Source: Larix kaempferi (taxonomy: Eukaryota > Streptophyta > Pinopsida > Pinales > Pinaceae). Taken from it: a DNA stretch of 64,000 nt. Positions 36,480-47,670 of this stretch are shown piece after piece. The stretch covers positions 4,736,001 through 4,800,000 of the forward strand of contig BSBM01000423.1 in the NCBI GenBank assembly GCA_027924585.1, read 5' to 3'. The notes under the pieces were generated by a model. It was given only the letters and a program-made list of their open reading frames with translations, was not told where the DNA came from and did not search any database. Numbering within the stretch: position 1 is the stretch's first letter; the number at the start of each line of letters is the position of its first letter. Position numbers and translations under genes: made by a program.

Positions 36480-36813
36480 TGAAGTTGACATATGTTCAAG
36501 GGGTTGTTTTCCATCTTGAAATATATTCCTCAATTGTCCTAATCCTCATTATGCTCAACTCATCTTGAATGACATATTGCAAGCCATTAATACACCTAGA
36601 CACAACCTCTCTCCTTGATCAATATATCCAAATCTAATCGACAATTTATAAAACTCCTCTATATATTCTTTTATAGGCATATCATTCTATATAAGATTCT
36701 ACAACTTCCTTTACAAATTCATAGTGTAAACAAAACAACAACAACAACTTACCTTTGAATTTAGCAACCATTCTATACCAACTATTCATTTGATCTTTTC
36801 TCTGTGATGCACC
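36480..36813 (-). pseudogene. Old gypsy gag remnant (N-terminal side)
   Basis: On the minus strand from 36800: KDQMNSWYRMVAKFKGKLL, then RCINGLQYVIQDELSIMRI near 36580. This fits the retrotransposon gag domain (the W...M..KFKGKFLP and YINGLRYNIQDEL patterns). I infer it is the upstream part of the decayed gypsy at 30790-32204, cut off from it by the 4-kb insertion. The chromovirus LTR begins directly upstream at 36814. Confidence 0.65.
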
Positions 36814-37177
36814 TGCAACAATTAATTAATACGAATATGCGAAATAGCAGAAATGACAGAACTCAAAATCACTTTTATATTGATCACAGGCCACTTTGAG
36901 GGGGCAACCTCCTATGAGCAAGCTCAATACAAATAAATTCACGGTGCCTTCATAGGTCTCAACACACACTTATATACTAATTCTAGGCGCCAATACTATG
37001 GGTCAAAACCATGGGCCGCTACAAAATATGGATCAACAATACTACGGGCGACTTACAAAGCATATGCGCCAGCAACAATAACACAAACTATTGATCAACA
37101 AATACTACGAGACGACTTACAAAGCATATGCGTCTAATAACAACATACTAACAAAGTAAAGACATGGGTTCCTAACA
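36814..37177 (-). repeat. 3' LTR of the minus-strand chromovirus
   Basis: On the minus strand it begins TGTTAGGAACCC right after a polypurine tract and ends TTGTTGCA, about 364 bp. A TATATAAG motif lies near 36970. The inner end abuts the old gypsy gag, the probable target. The 5' LTR is outside the window. Confidence 0.75.
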
Positions 37178-37192
37178 TCCCCTCCCCCTTTA
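37178..37192 (-). other. Polypurine tract of the chromovirus
   Basis: The minus strand reads AAAGGGGGAGGGGA directly before the LTR start TGTTAGG. Confidence 0.85.
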
Positions 37193-37206
37193 AAAAATCT
37201 TTGTCC

Positions 37207-40200
37207 TCAAAGCTTTAGATGTGGAAATTGTTGTTGAATCTGAAGGAGTGGTTCCCATGTAGCATCCTTTGGTTGCATGTTGTGCCACTGAATTAAGATC
37301 TCTGTGATAGAGCGAGAGAGAAGCTGACGCGTGCGCCGATTGAGGATGGCCTCTGGCTCTAAAAGGATGGATCCTTCATTATCCAGTTCGGGTAAAATCA
37401 TTTGTCCACTGATGTTGGTGCCAAGAACTTTCTTCAGACAAGAGACATGAAAGACTGGATGAATGCGGGAAGAAGGAGGAAGTTCCAATTTATAAGCAAC
37501 GGACCCAATCTTCTGAAGAATCCGATATGGCCCATAGAACTTTGGAGCGAGCTTATGACACCCTTTGAGTTTCAAGGAGGATTATTTGTACGGTTAGAGA
37601 TGAAGAAAAACCATATCGCCAACTTGAAAAGTGCGCTCAGAACGGTGTTGATCAGCTTGTCTCTTCATGCGATTTCTTGCCATGTGAAGATTGTCCCGCA
37701 AAATGCGAAGAATCTGATCGCGGTTTCGAAGGACCGTGTCAACTTCCTGAACTGGTGAACTGGTGGGGGTGTATGGAAGAAGAGCTGGAGGTGCCTGACC
37801 ATAGACTGCTTCATATGGGGTCATTTTAGAGGCAGTGTGGTAAGAGGTATTGTACCACCATTCAGTGAGAGGGAGCCACTTTGCCCACTGATGTTGTTGT
37901 TCCGAGGTGAAGCAACAAAGATAAGTTTCCAAGCATTTATTGATAATTTGAGTCTGACCATCTGTTTGTGGGTGATACCCTTAACTCATCTTTAGTTTGG
38001 TGCCAGTGTGGCGAAATAGTTCTATCCAAAAATGACTGGTGAAAGTCGCATCACGATCCGAGACAATGGAAGAAGGGATGCCATGAAGACGAAAGATCTG
38101 GTCTAAGAAAATTTGAGCGACGGAGGAGGCTGTATAGGGATGGCTGAGAGCACAAAAATGGCTATATTTGGAGAGACAATCAACCACAACAAGAATCACT
38201 GTCTTCCCACCAGATTTAGGGATCCCTTCAATGAAATCCATAGAAATATCTGTCCAAATCCAAGTAGGTATGGGCAAGGGTTCAAGCAATCCTGGAAGGA
38301 GTGTTGTTTCACCCTTATTGCGTTGGTAGGTATCACATTCGGCCACCATCTATTGAATTGTCCTTTTCATGCCCTGCCAAAAGAAGTTACGTCGTGCTCG
38401 TTCATACGTTTTGAGGAACTCGGAGTGCCCTGCCGATGGAGAAGCATGGAGTTCATAGAAGACATCCTGTTGAAGATTTGTGCTCTGGGGAAGCACCAGA
38501 CGACCCTTGTATTGCAGAGAAGCACCATCCCAAGAGTAATGTGGTACAGCAGAAGGGTTGTTGGTCAAGCATTGGATGATTTGAGATAAGGAAGAGTCAT
38601 TGACATAACCCTATTAAACAGATTGCAACCAATTTGGAATAGGCATAGAAATAGCTGAAAGAGAACCTTGGGCATCAAATGTGCGAGAAAGAGCATCTGC
38701 CACAGTATTGTATTTACCCTTCTTGTAAGTGATCTCATAGTCATAACCCATGAGTTTGCTAACCCATTTCTGTTGTGCCGGGGAGGAGACACGCTGGTCC
38801 AAGAAATATTTCAAACTCTGGTGATCAGTCTTGATGCAGAAATGATTCCCTAATAGGTATGGGTGCCACTTCTGTACTGCATGCAAAATAGCCATCATTT
38901 CCTTCTCATAGGTAGAGGCAGCTAAATTCTTACCTGAAAGGGCTTTGTTGGTGAACGCAATGGGGTGTTCATCTTGAAGGAGAACAGCACCAAGTCCGTT
39001 TCCGCAAGAATCACTCTCAATGGTGAAGGGCTTGGAAAAATCGGGCATGGCTAGCACAGGTGTAGTACACATAGCTTGTTTAAGTTTGTCAAACGCACAC
39101 TAAGCAGCAGGTGTCCATGTAAAAGCATCATGTTTCAATAGAGAAGTTAATGGAGCTGTAATCTTCCCATAATCCTTGACAAACTTGCGGTAGTAGCCAG
39201 TTAACACCAAAAAACCATAAAGGCTCTTGAGTGTCTGAGGATGCGGCCAATTGTTCATGGCATCGATTTTGGCAGGATCCACACAAACCCCTTGTGCTGA
39301 GATAATGTGCCCGAGATACTCAACTTCCTTTTGTCCAAAAACACATTTAGACTGCTTAGCATGGAGATGATGGTCAGAGAAAAGTTGCATGACAAGATCC
39401 AGATGCTAGAGATGTTCATCCCATGTTTTACTGTAGATGAGGATATCATCAAAGAATACCAGAATGAATTTCCGCAAGTAGGGTCGAAATATTTTATTCA
39501 TTAAGGCCTAGAATGTGGAAGGAGCATTAGTGAGGCCAAAGGGCATGACCAAAAACTCATAATGGCCATCATGTGTGCGGAAAGCTGTTTTAGGGATATC
39601 ATCCTCATGAACCCGAATTTGATGATACCCAGAACAAAGATCCAACTTGGAGAAAAAGTGAGCCCCATGAAGCTCATCAACAATAGGAATTGGAAACTTA
39701 TCCTTGATGGTGAGGTGATTAAGTGCTCGAAAGTCAATGCAGAGGAGCCATGACCCATCTTTTTTGCGGACAAGAATAATTGGAGAAGAAAAGGAACTAG
39801 TGCTTGGGCGAATAATACCTTGCTTCAATAAGTCTCGAACGAGCATTTCAATCTCCGTGTTTTGGTGAAATGGGTAGCGATAGGGCCTGATGTTGGGAGG
39901 AACGCTACCAGGAAGGAGCTGAATACGATGGTCTTCTGGCCTGGAAGGTGGCAATCCCACTAGTTCAGCAAAGACACCTGTATATCGATCCTAAATTTGT
40001 TGTAGATCCAAAGGAGTAGTGGAGACCGCTGATGGTTGCATATGAATGGAATGGATCTGAGCGATGACACCATGTGAATTCTTCTTGAGGAGTTTATCCA
40101 TGCGATGTGAACTGATGATGCTGAGAGAACCTGGTTGTAATCCTGTCAATGTGTGTTTTTGTCCATTGAGGAAAAACTGCATCCAAAGTTCAACAAAATC

Positions 40201-40516
40201 CCATAAGATAGGGCCAAGTGTGCGTAGCCATTGAGCGCCCAAAACCACATCACATCTGCCTACGGGCAAGGCAAACATGTCAGAGCGCAAGGTATAATCT
40301 CCCATAGAGATACACACATTTCGACACTTCCCTTTGCAAGGTAAGGTGCCCCCATTGGCAACCATGACTTCAAAGTTGGAGCAAGGATGGATAAAACAAT
40401 CAGCTTGTTTGGCGATCCGAGGGTCAATGAAATTATGAGTGCAACCAGAATCAATGAGTATTGTAAGAGGAAGCTTCTTGAAGTAACCCCTGACCCGCAT
40501 TGTTTGGGGGGTGGTG
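37207..40516 (-). pseudogene. Chromovirus (Ty3/gypsy) pol: protease, RT, RNase H, integrase, chromodomain
   Basis: Minus-strand order: protease ILIDSGCTHNFID near 40440; reverse transcriptase from about 39960 with [28 protein letters not shown] and FFDDILIYS (about 39440); RNase H with ESDSCGNGLGAVL, STYEKE and KTDHQSLKYF (catalytic acids kept); and integrase with HHCC region near 38500-38340 and D,D motifs (WTDISMDF, SDRDATF). The C-terminal chromodomain is PEAILNRRTRQLLSRSITE with WEPLLQIQQQFPHLKL to the stop at 37207. In-frame TAG stops at 39508, 39406, 39100 and 38350 all replace glutamine. The integrase zinc site reads CDTYQ instead of CxxCQ, and the usual catalytic GQTE reads GQTQ. The element is dead. 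It is cut at 40516 by the giant-LTR element; gag lies outside the window. Confidence 0.92.
40512..40516 (+). repeat. Putative left target-site sequence of the giant-LTR element
   Basis: TGGTG precedes the LTR start inside chromovirus protease coding sequence. The matching right-hand copy should lie beyond the window, next to the resumed chromovirus. Confidence 0.4.
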
Positions 40517-40829
40517 TGTTGTTGCAGCAACACCCCTCCCCAAAATTTTGTACATGTTGGGGGCCCTCCTTTATTTTTTGTAGAAAATTTGCTTGAGAAG
40601 CCATCCCAGCCGTCAGCTCTGTTTTCAACATAAAATTTTACTTCCCTGATGAACAGCTTGCCATCAATCCTCCCATGTTTTCCCCAGTGAGCCAAAAGAT
40701 GACTTAGTTTTTTCCCAAACGTTTTGGAATGATTCGGACATTGTCCCGAAGCGGCAAGAGTCAAACGTTCAACCTTTCCGAAAGGAGGACTTAGATTTTC
40801 TTTGCCAAAATCAGCGGAAGCCATTGGGC

Positions 40830-42030
40830 AAGATCACCCGAAACGGCGGAAGCTTTCGCTCAAGCCTTCCGCAACCACGGAGAAATTCGAGTAGTTCTCC
40901 CGAAACGGCGAGGAATTCGACAAAGCCACCCGAAACGGCGGAAGCCAACGTGTTTTACCTCCCCGAAAAAGGACTCCGATTATGGCCATTAGCTGCGGAA
41001 ACCGTTCGTGAAACCTTGCCGAAACGGCGGAGCGATTCAGCTCTGTCTCCCGAAACGGCGGAAGCCATTCGGTTAAACTTGTCGAAATAACGCGAAAGAA
41101 TTCATCAACTTCTTCCGAAGTAAAAGACTTGGAAATTTTTTCGATCATTGCTTCTGCGGAACGGCTTAGCTCCCGAAACGGCGAAGCCTTTCACTCAGAC
41201 CTTCCGCGACCGCGGAAAGGTTCCGGCTTTCCTTCCGAAATGGCGGGACACATTCACCTTAGTCTCCCGGAAAACACTTAGAACATTTTACAACCGTCCG
41301 TGGAGAAATTGGAGTTCCCTTCCCGAAACGGCGGGGGAATTCACTAAAACGTTCCGAAACAGCGGAAACCATTCGGATAAGTCCCGCGCAGGAATTCACG
41401 ATTTCCTCCCAAAGTATGAAGGGACTTATATTTTTTCGGAGAGCCTCGGCGAAAGCCTTCAGCCTTTTGCTCCCGAAACCGCGGGAGCCTTCATGAAACC
41501 CTCCCGAAACAGCGGAATCCATCTCCATAAGTCCCGCGGAGGAATTCACGGTTGCCTTCCGAAACCATGAAAAGGACTTAGAATTTTCTCAAGAAGCTGT
41601 CGCGGAGGCCTCCTGCCTTTGCTCCCGAAACGCGGAAGCCTTCAGGCTACCCTTCCGAAACAGCGGAAGCCAATCGCTTAAACCGCCCGGCGAATGTCTC
41701 CGAAACAACCCGGGTGAATATGCGGAAAAGTATAAGTTTTGCTTCCGAAACGGCGGAAGCCATTCCCAAAAGCTTTCCGAAACTAGCGGGAGCCTTTGCC
41801 AAACCTTCCCAAAAAATTAACAAGACTTCAAAGTTTTGGTTCGCGGGAGCTTTCACAAAAGTCTTCCGAAAATACCGGGAGCATTCGCTATATCGTTCCG
41901 AAATGGCGGAAGTTTTGGCGTTACCCGTCCGCTACGCGGCGATCTCTCGCGGAAGGCTTCGAGCTTCCTTTCCGCAGTAAGCCCCGAAACGTCGGAAGCT
42001 TTCATCGAATCCTTCCGCAACGGCGGATAC
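40830..42030 (+). repeat. Interspersed CCGAAACGGCGGAAGCC array in U3 of LTR 1
   Basis: About twenty degenerate copies of YCCGAAACGGCGGAAGCC occur at irregular spacings of roughly 30-110 bp. The core TTCCG-AAACGG-CGGAA has dyad symmetry (TTCCG / CGGAA). The tract is GC- and CpG-rich, unlike its surroundings. Frames are open on both strands only because the repeat lacks stops. I infer a regulatory array; the binding factor is unknown. Confidence 0.8.
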
Positions 42031-42151
42031 AATTCACGAACTGGCCCCGCGAATGACGGTTGCACGAAAACCGAGACCGTTGACGTGACCGCTACGCGCG
42101 GCGAATTTAAACCCCGTAGTAAATACGCCACCTACCGAATTAAAAGCTCAC

Positions 42152-42173
42152 ACGTGCCCGGTCTATATAAAAT
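42152..42173 (+). promoter_or_regulatory. Upstream promoter (G-box plus TATA box) for ORF1, LTR 1
   Basis: A G-box CACGTG (42152-42157) lies just before TATATAAAA (42165-42173). It is about 1 kb upstream of the ORF1 start codon. A consensus-like splice donor CAG|GTAGGA (42308) and acceptor TTTACAG (ending 43117) could remove most of the leader. Confidence 0.6.
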
Positions 42174-43169
42174 ACAGTGAGGGGTTCGACCAATCCACCA
42201 TTGTTTTTGAATCGGCCAACGACGTGCGATACCGTGCAAACCGCTCCAGCTCACCTCGCGCATCCATGCTCGCAGCCACCTCGCTCAAGCAATCCCCACG
42301 GTGCCAGGTAGGATCTTGACCTTGGTTTTCACTAATGAGTTGTCTTTTGGGGAAAGCAATGGTTTTAGTGGGATTGTGACGGGCAAAACACCCGTCAAGG
42401 GCTATGTTTTGCCCGTTAGGTACAGTGAACGGAGTTTTCATTTTACAAAATCGTCATAGGCCGTCGTGAAAACGTTATATTTTACCTCAATAGTGGTGGG
42501 TGCGGGCGGTTAACCATGCCCTGTTTTGTTTTAAACCCCGGGCCGCGCCCCTCGTCGTGGGTTAAGTTGTCGAAACCCTATGCGCTTTCCATGTCCCGGG
42601 CCGTTAACTCGGACGTAAAACCTTGGGCCCTTTCCATAAGCTCCAGCCCCTACACGCGAGCCGAAACCCGTAAGCGTTTAAGACACGATAGCCGACACCT
42701 GAAGCCATGGCCGCCCTAGCACTCCCCGTCAGCATTTCCCCGGCGCCGTCACCTTCGCTCAGACTAAAAGTACCCCGTAGTGACTCGGCGAGTGGCCGCA
42801 TGTGACGATAGCATCCATAGCCCTCACCGAGTCAACCCGCGTCTCCCCGCCGTCAACCTCTCCAACCGCAGCTATAACGAAGGACATCTCCTTCCGCGAG
42901 GCGGAACCAGAAGCCAATTGCTTCCGCGAATCGCCTATCGGTCCGAAAAAACCAATAGCTTCCGCAACGTGGCTTATCCCATACTCGTCTTTTAAAGAGC
43001 TTCGAATGTTTCAATATATGTCTTATGATTAAAATAATGTTTTGCTGCCTAAATATTTGCTTCATTGACTTATTTCATTAATGTCAAGCAATGTTACTCT
43101 CTGCTGAAACTTTACAGCCTGGTACTCAAATAATGACTGTGATATGGATGTTATCAGGGATAAAACAAG

Positions 43170-46100
43170 ATGCCGAAAACCGGTAAGAAGAAGGCGAAGA
43201 TGACAGAAAAGAAGCCTGCCCTTCCCAAGATTGAAACCTCGCTCCAGGACACCAAGTGTACCACTGGTGTCCCTCCAGAAATCAGATGGGATGATATATA
43301 CAGAATGATCAGGGACCAAGAGATCCCAGATATGTTGCTGGAGGAGGCACCGATCTATCAAAATATCAGAGCCTCAGGCATAACTAGAGCCGCTACCCGC
43401 CCTGAGCTATTCCCCTGTGCCGAAGTGATCGGGTGGATACTCCAACATGCAGATGCTGAAGGGAGAGTGATAAATGACAGCGGGAAGGTGGCTATTGCTT
43501 CATTTCAACCCGCGTATGTTGCGGCGGCCTATAGATTTCCCCGTGTCCAACAAGCTCTGACTGACGAATGGTTAGGCCAAATGGATAACGTCGAGATGGC
43601 CAAGAAGCTATTGAGAGGAGGGAAGCATTTGAGGAAAAGGGGAAATGATGAATATGACGTGCAGAACCTGAGGGCCCCTTTCAGATTGATCGCTTTAATG
43701 CTGTGCAGAATCTTCGGCATGCCCGATGGCACAGTATACAAGATTCAGTGGGTCCCTATCATTCATTATGTGGCATTTCAGGGGACAGTGTTTGACTGGG
43801 CCACTATCCTGTCGGATAGTCTGGCCTCAATGATAGCTGCTGCTAAGCCAGGACTGGGCTTGAAGAAGGCTGAATTCTTCATGTCCTCATACCTGATCGA
43901 TTGCATCTTGGCCAAGATAGAGTTCCCCAAATTGGGGTGTACATGGGATAGGGCCACTGCCCCGGTCTACATCGCATTCAAGATGTTGTGGGCTCAGAAT
44001 TACAAGCCCAGCTACAAACTTATCTGCGAGGGGTTCATCATGCCCCTATACGAGAAGATCTTCAAGGAAGAACCAAATTGTCTGTCAGAAAATGCTTTGG
44101 AAATCCTTGAGGAGTATGGGGACTTTTACTTTTCAGAACAAGGTACCTACCTGAGAATGTTCGGAGGGACTAAGCCCCCATACATATTGCCGCAGTACGC
44201 CACAGACTATGTGGTGCTCAAGGAAGCAGTAAGACAGCTCTTCTTGGATGGGATTGGAGCATTCCTCCACAAGCTACACAAGGCTTCCTTTCCTCCCCTA
44301 CCTTTCTGCATAGGCGCTTACAAGTTTTCAGGGGTGGCCTCTGCCGACGAATTTGTTCAAGAGTTGAGGGCCTTCAATTTCGGTGAGGTCATCTTCCACA
44401 GGAACGACAGAAAGGGTAAAGTGGCAGAGCATTGCAAGGGGAATTACGCTAACTTCGAATACTCCCACTATCCCGATGCCGAGGAGGAAGCATTCAGAGG
44501 CATCAGCAACATGACTGAGCTACGGATTTGTCGCCAAAGTACTGGAGCGAGCTCCAGCTCAACCAAAGCCCAGAAGACCACCCAGCAAAAGGAGAGAAAA
44601 GCCAAGGATGCCCGAGCTCAGGAAGAGCTCAGATTAAGAGAAGAGGCAAGGTTACAAAAGGAAGCCGAGGAAGCGAGAAAGCAACAAGATGCTGAAAATG
44701 AAAGACTGCGGAAGGAGGCTGAAGAAGCCCAAAAGCAGAAAGAAGCAGAAGCTGAACGAGCTGAAGCAAGGAAGAAGGCGGAGGAAGAATTGAAGGCAAG
44801 GGAAAATACCGAGGCAGGCGGGTCCGGTGTGCAAGACATGGAGATAGACACCTCTCAAGAAGGTGGCTCTGGTACCCAGAAGGAAGGAACAGACCCCGCT
44901 CAGGAAGTCCGGACCCCACCTATGGAAGAAGACATAGACATCATAAACCGACCAATTGTACCGTACACTCCATCCGGGAAACGTACGGTGTCCAAATGGA
45001 ATGAGTTTGTTTATGATAACAAAAGAAAAGCAATGGTCCTCCAATCAGAAGAGAGGATTAAAAGTCCCTTCCATGATGACATAGTTACTCGCCGAGAGGT
45101 CGTTGTCATGCAGAACACAGACGCAGATCCCGTCGCCATGGCATCAGCAGACATAGCAACAGCACAGGCATCATTTGCCAATGTAGGGGTTATAGTCAAA
45201 GAAAATATATTGACAAAGAAGAGAGCACGTACCCTACAACAAAATGTGGCTAATGAGCAAGCCCAAAGAGACCTGGCAGTGAACAAATACAATTGCTTGT
45301 ACGCTGAGCATAAGGAGTTGGCAAACAAGTACAGCTACCTGGAGGAGGAAAAGGACCAGCTAGCACTCCAAATAATGATTGCAGAAGCGGAGAAGAGTGG
45401 AGCAGAAGAGAAGGTCTCTCAGCTAGAAGCAGACAAGCAAACATTAACCGAGCGGTTAGAGCAGGATGAGAGCAAAGCAATAGACTTGGCTCCCTTTCAT
45501 GAGCTGTCCTGCGGCATTCTGAAACAAATAAATGACACGTAGGAGCTGATCACTGACGAGGTTTGCAAACTCAAGGCCATGACAGCCAGATTGAAAGAGG
45601 TTAATATGGAAGCCCACAGGCTCAAAGCTAAGAATACCCATTTCAAGGCAAATGTCATAAATCAAATGGCATGGAGAGAAGGGAGAGGAGGTTTCCCCCC
45701 GCATCTTCCTTTTAAGGCCGTGGAAGAGTTTAATGAAGATATAGCCTTGTTGGAGTTTGGCCGGAACTGTGCCAATAAGCTGATGGCTAGTGTGCAGAGG
45801 ATGACAGATAGAATCAACGTCCTGTACCAAAAGCTCAAAGGAGTCCATGACAACTGCACACTGAGCTTCCCTCAGACCCTAGAAGACTTCCCGGAAAAGG
45901 AACAGCGGTTGTCTCAACTGAAAGAAGAGCTAGGCGTTCAGATGGAATATGTGAGAAGGATTGATGTCTTGGCCATGGATGATCTCCAACATTACATTGG
46001 TTCATCAACACTTCACAACCATCTGCTGAAGGAAGCTCATCAGGCTGCTGAAGCAGAAGTCCAAGGCATTAAAGCAGAGCTCGGGAAGAATGTGACTTCC

Positions 46101-46397
46101 CAGAAAATCCTGTTCCCTGCTGCAGCAAACGTAATTATAAGGGACACAGGTGTGTGGCACAGCTACATTGAAGAGGAGAACAGGAAAGCTGCTGCAGCAG
46201 CAGGAACATCAGTAGATCCGGCAGCCTCTCTCCCAACAGCCTCTTCCCCAGCAATGACAGAAAAGCCGGCCAGTTCATTTCCCCCTTCTCAATTAGGAGC
46301 AGCATCAACAGGGGATTCAAGGGCCTCTGCCCAGGCAGCACCAGTGACAATCAACTTGGGCGACCCTTTGCTAGCAGAAGCTCACGCACAGGAATGA
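43170..46397 (+). pseudogene. ORF1 in LTR 1, interrupted by one TAG
   Basis: Near-identical to the intact ORF1 at 57451-60678, with about 15-20 amino-acid differences. A single nonsense codon, TAG at 45540-45542, stands where LTR 2 has CAG (59821-59823). It splits the frame into 790 codons (43170-45542) and an open remainder to the TGA at 46395-46397. No frameshift is seen. Upstream are the G-box/TATA promoter and the CCGAAACGG array; downstream is the second TATA box, then the primer site and gag. The long N-terminal piece could still be translated. See the LTR 2 copy for domains. Confidence 0.9.
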
Positions 46398-46646
46398 AGA
46401 AGATGAATTCAATGAGCCACTATCTTCAGCCAGACACGTGCCCAGCAGGGAACGCTTTGATTTTAGCAAATTTTCTGTTATATATATTTTGAATATGTAA
46501 GGCGTAAGCCATGGGACAGCTATCCCTGATTTTGTCAAAATATTTTGGTAAAGGAAGTGGCCATTTTGGGGGTCGATTATAGTGGAAATCCCTGTAAATG
46601 ACAGGTGGGAAATGCTAGGTGTCAGCCCAGAGGGAAAATTTGTAAC

Positions 46647-46655
46647 TATAAATAG
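46647..46655 (+). promoter_or_regulatory. Downstream TATA box in LTR 1 (gag-pol promoter)
   Basis: TATAAATAG lies 250 bp after the end of ORF1 and about 1 kb before the primer site, the place expected for the genomic RNA promoter. It is conserved in LTR 2 (60929) and in the diverged copy (18139). If used, U3 is about 6.1 kb and holds all of ORF1. Confidence 0.65.
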
Positions 46656-47643
46656 AAGCTAGGAAAGATTAGAAGGGACTTTTTTGCAGGGAAATGAAAA
46701 TTTTGGGGAAATGATATGAGCTATCTTGTATCGGCTCTGTAAATTGAATTTTTCTAATAGAAGCCCACGGGAGATGGACGTTTTGCTTGGAATGTTGGGT
46801 TGCTTTGTGTTGGATTATTCTAATGACTGCAATTCTGCAATGTGAGATCATTCTTGACTTCTAAATTATTTCTTTGCATTAATGATTTTGCTCTCATCTA
46901 CGCATGCGTTCTCTCTTTTCTGTGAACAATGAAATGTATTGCAGTGAATTTCTCTGTCTAGATTGAATAGCTAACTGTTCTTTCTTCCGGGCAATCCGTG
47001 TGGCTCATTGTTCATGACTTTAAATTGCTCCTTGCAGGGATTTTTTAGTTTAATTCCAGTTTCGTTGCATCTAGATTTGTTTCTTTATTCTTGTTAATTA
47101 GATCAAACAATTTTGATTTCTTCTGTCCATAAGCAATAGATACGTTCTGTAAGTTTCATGTTAGATCTGTTTCCTTACCCTTTAGCTTTCCTCTGTTTCT
47201 CTGAGCAATAGATGCGTTCCAGTTTGAATGAGAAGCTATCTTCTCAAGATCCTCATCTGGCTGTAGCTTTGACCGTAAGGAATAATAGCTATCTGTTCGT
47301 TGCTTACGATATCTGTCACAGCTGATTGCTCCCCCCTTAAGTGTGTTCCCCTGCAGGGATAGATAGATGTGTTCCCATTTCTAGATTTAGATCTGTTTCA
47401 ATTGCATTTAGATTAAGTATGCTTTAGGCATGTGCATCTCATATAAAAACACACAAAACCCAAAAGAAAGGTGGATCGGGCCATAACCGGTAGAATCAGA
47501 TTTAAAGTCCAAAACCACGGTTGCCGGAACCGCTAACCGGACGGATTCCCTACACCCAAACGGGAGATAGTCTAATTGGGACCGTCTCTCGGGGAGAATC
47601 CCTTTCTGATTGATGCTACGATATCCGAGGCATCAACAGTTTT

Positions 47644-47662
47644 TGGCGCTAGAAGGAGGGCC
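47644..47662 (+). other. Primer binding site of internal region 1
   Basis: TGGCGCTAGAAGGAGGGCC starts with the TGG that pairs with a tRNA CCA end, 5 bases after the LTR. The Met-type site is excluded; I do not assign the tRNA. Only 8 bases separate it from the gag ATG at 47671. Confidence 0.75.
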
Positions 47663-47670
47663 TGAAGTGC

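Larger units (their letters stand above)
40517..47638 (+). repeat. Giant LTR 1 (7122 bp) of a Tat-like Ty3/gypsy element, containing ORF1
   Basis: It starts TGTTGTTG, ends CATCAACA (near-perfect inverted ends) and is followed at once by a primer binding site. The same 7.1-kb sequence recurs at 54798-61917 with roughly one difference per 100 bp by eye. Inside, in order: a CpG-rich array of CCGAAACGGCGGAAGCC-like words (about 40830-42030), a G-box and TATA box (42152-42173), an ~1-kb leader, ORF1 (43170-46397), a second TATA box (46647), then the R/U5 part to 47638. It interrupts the chromovirus protease, so this is a true insertion boundary. Confidence 0.88.

Noticed and set aside
41148-41570. 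Open frames of 60-140 codons on both strands in the CCGAAACGG array (also 55429-55830 and others).
   Set aside because: They come from a stop-poor GC-rich repeat; frames are open on both strands, differ between the LTR copies and resemble no protein.
44652-45328. Antisense frames opposite the ORF1 coiled coils (and at 58933-59609).
   Set aside because: They are shadows of a strongly biased Glu/Lys/Ala-rich sense gene, rich in Leu/Ser/Phe as expected from reverse reading.
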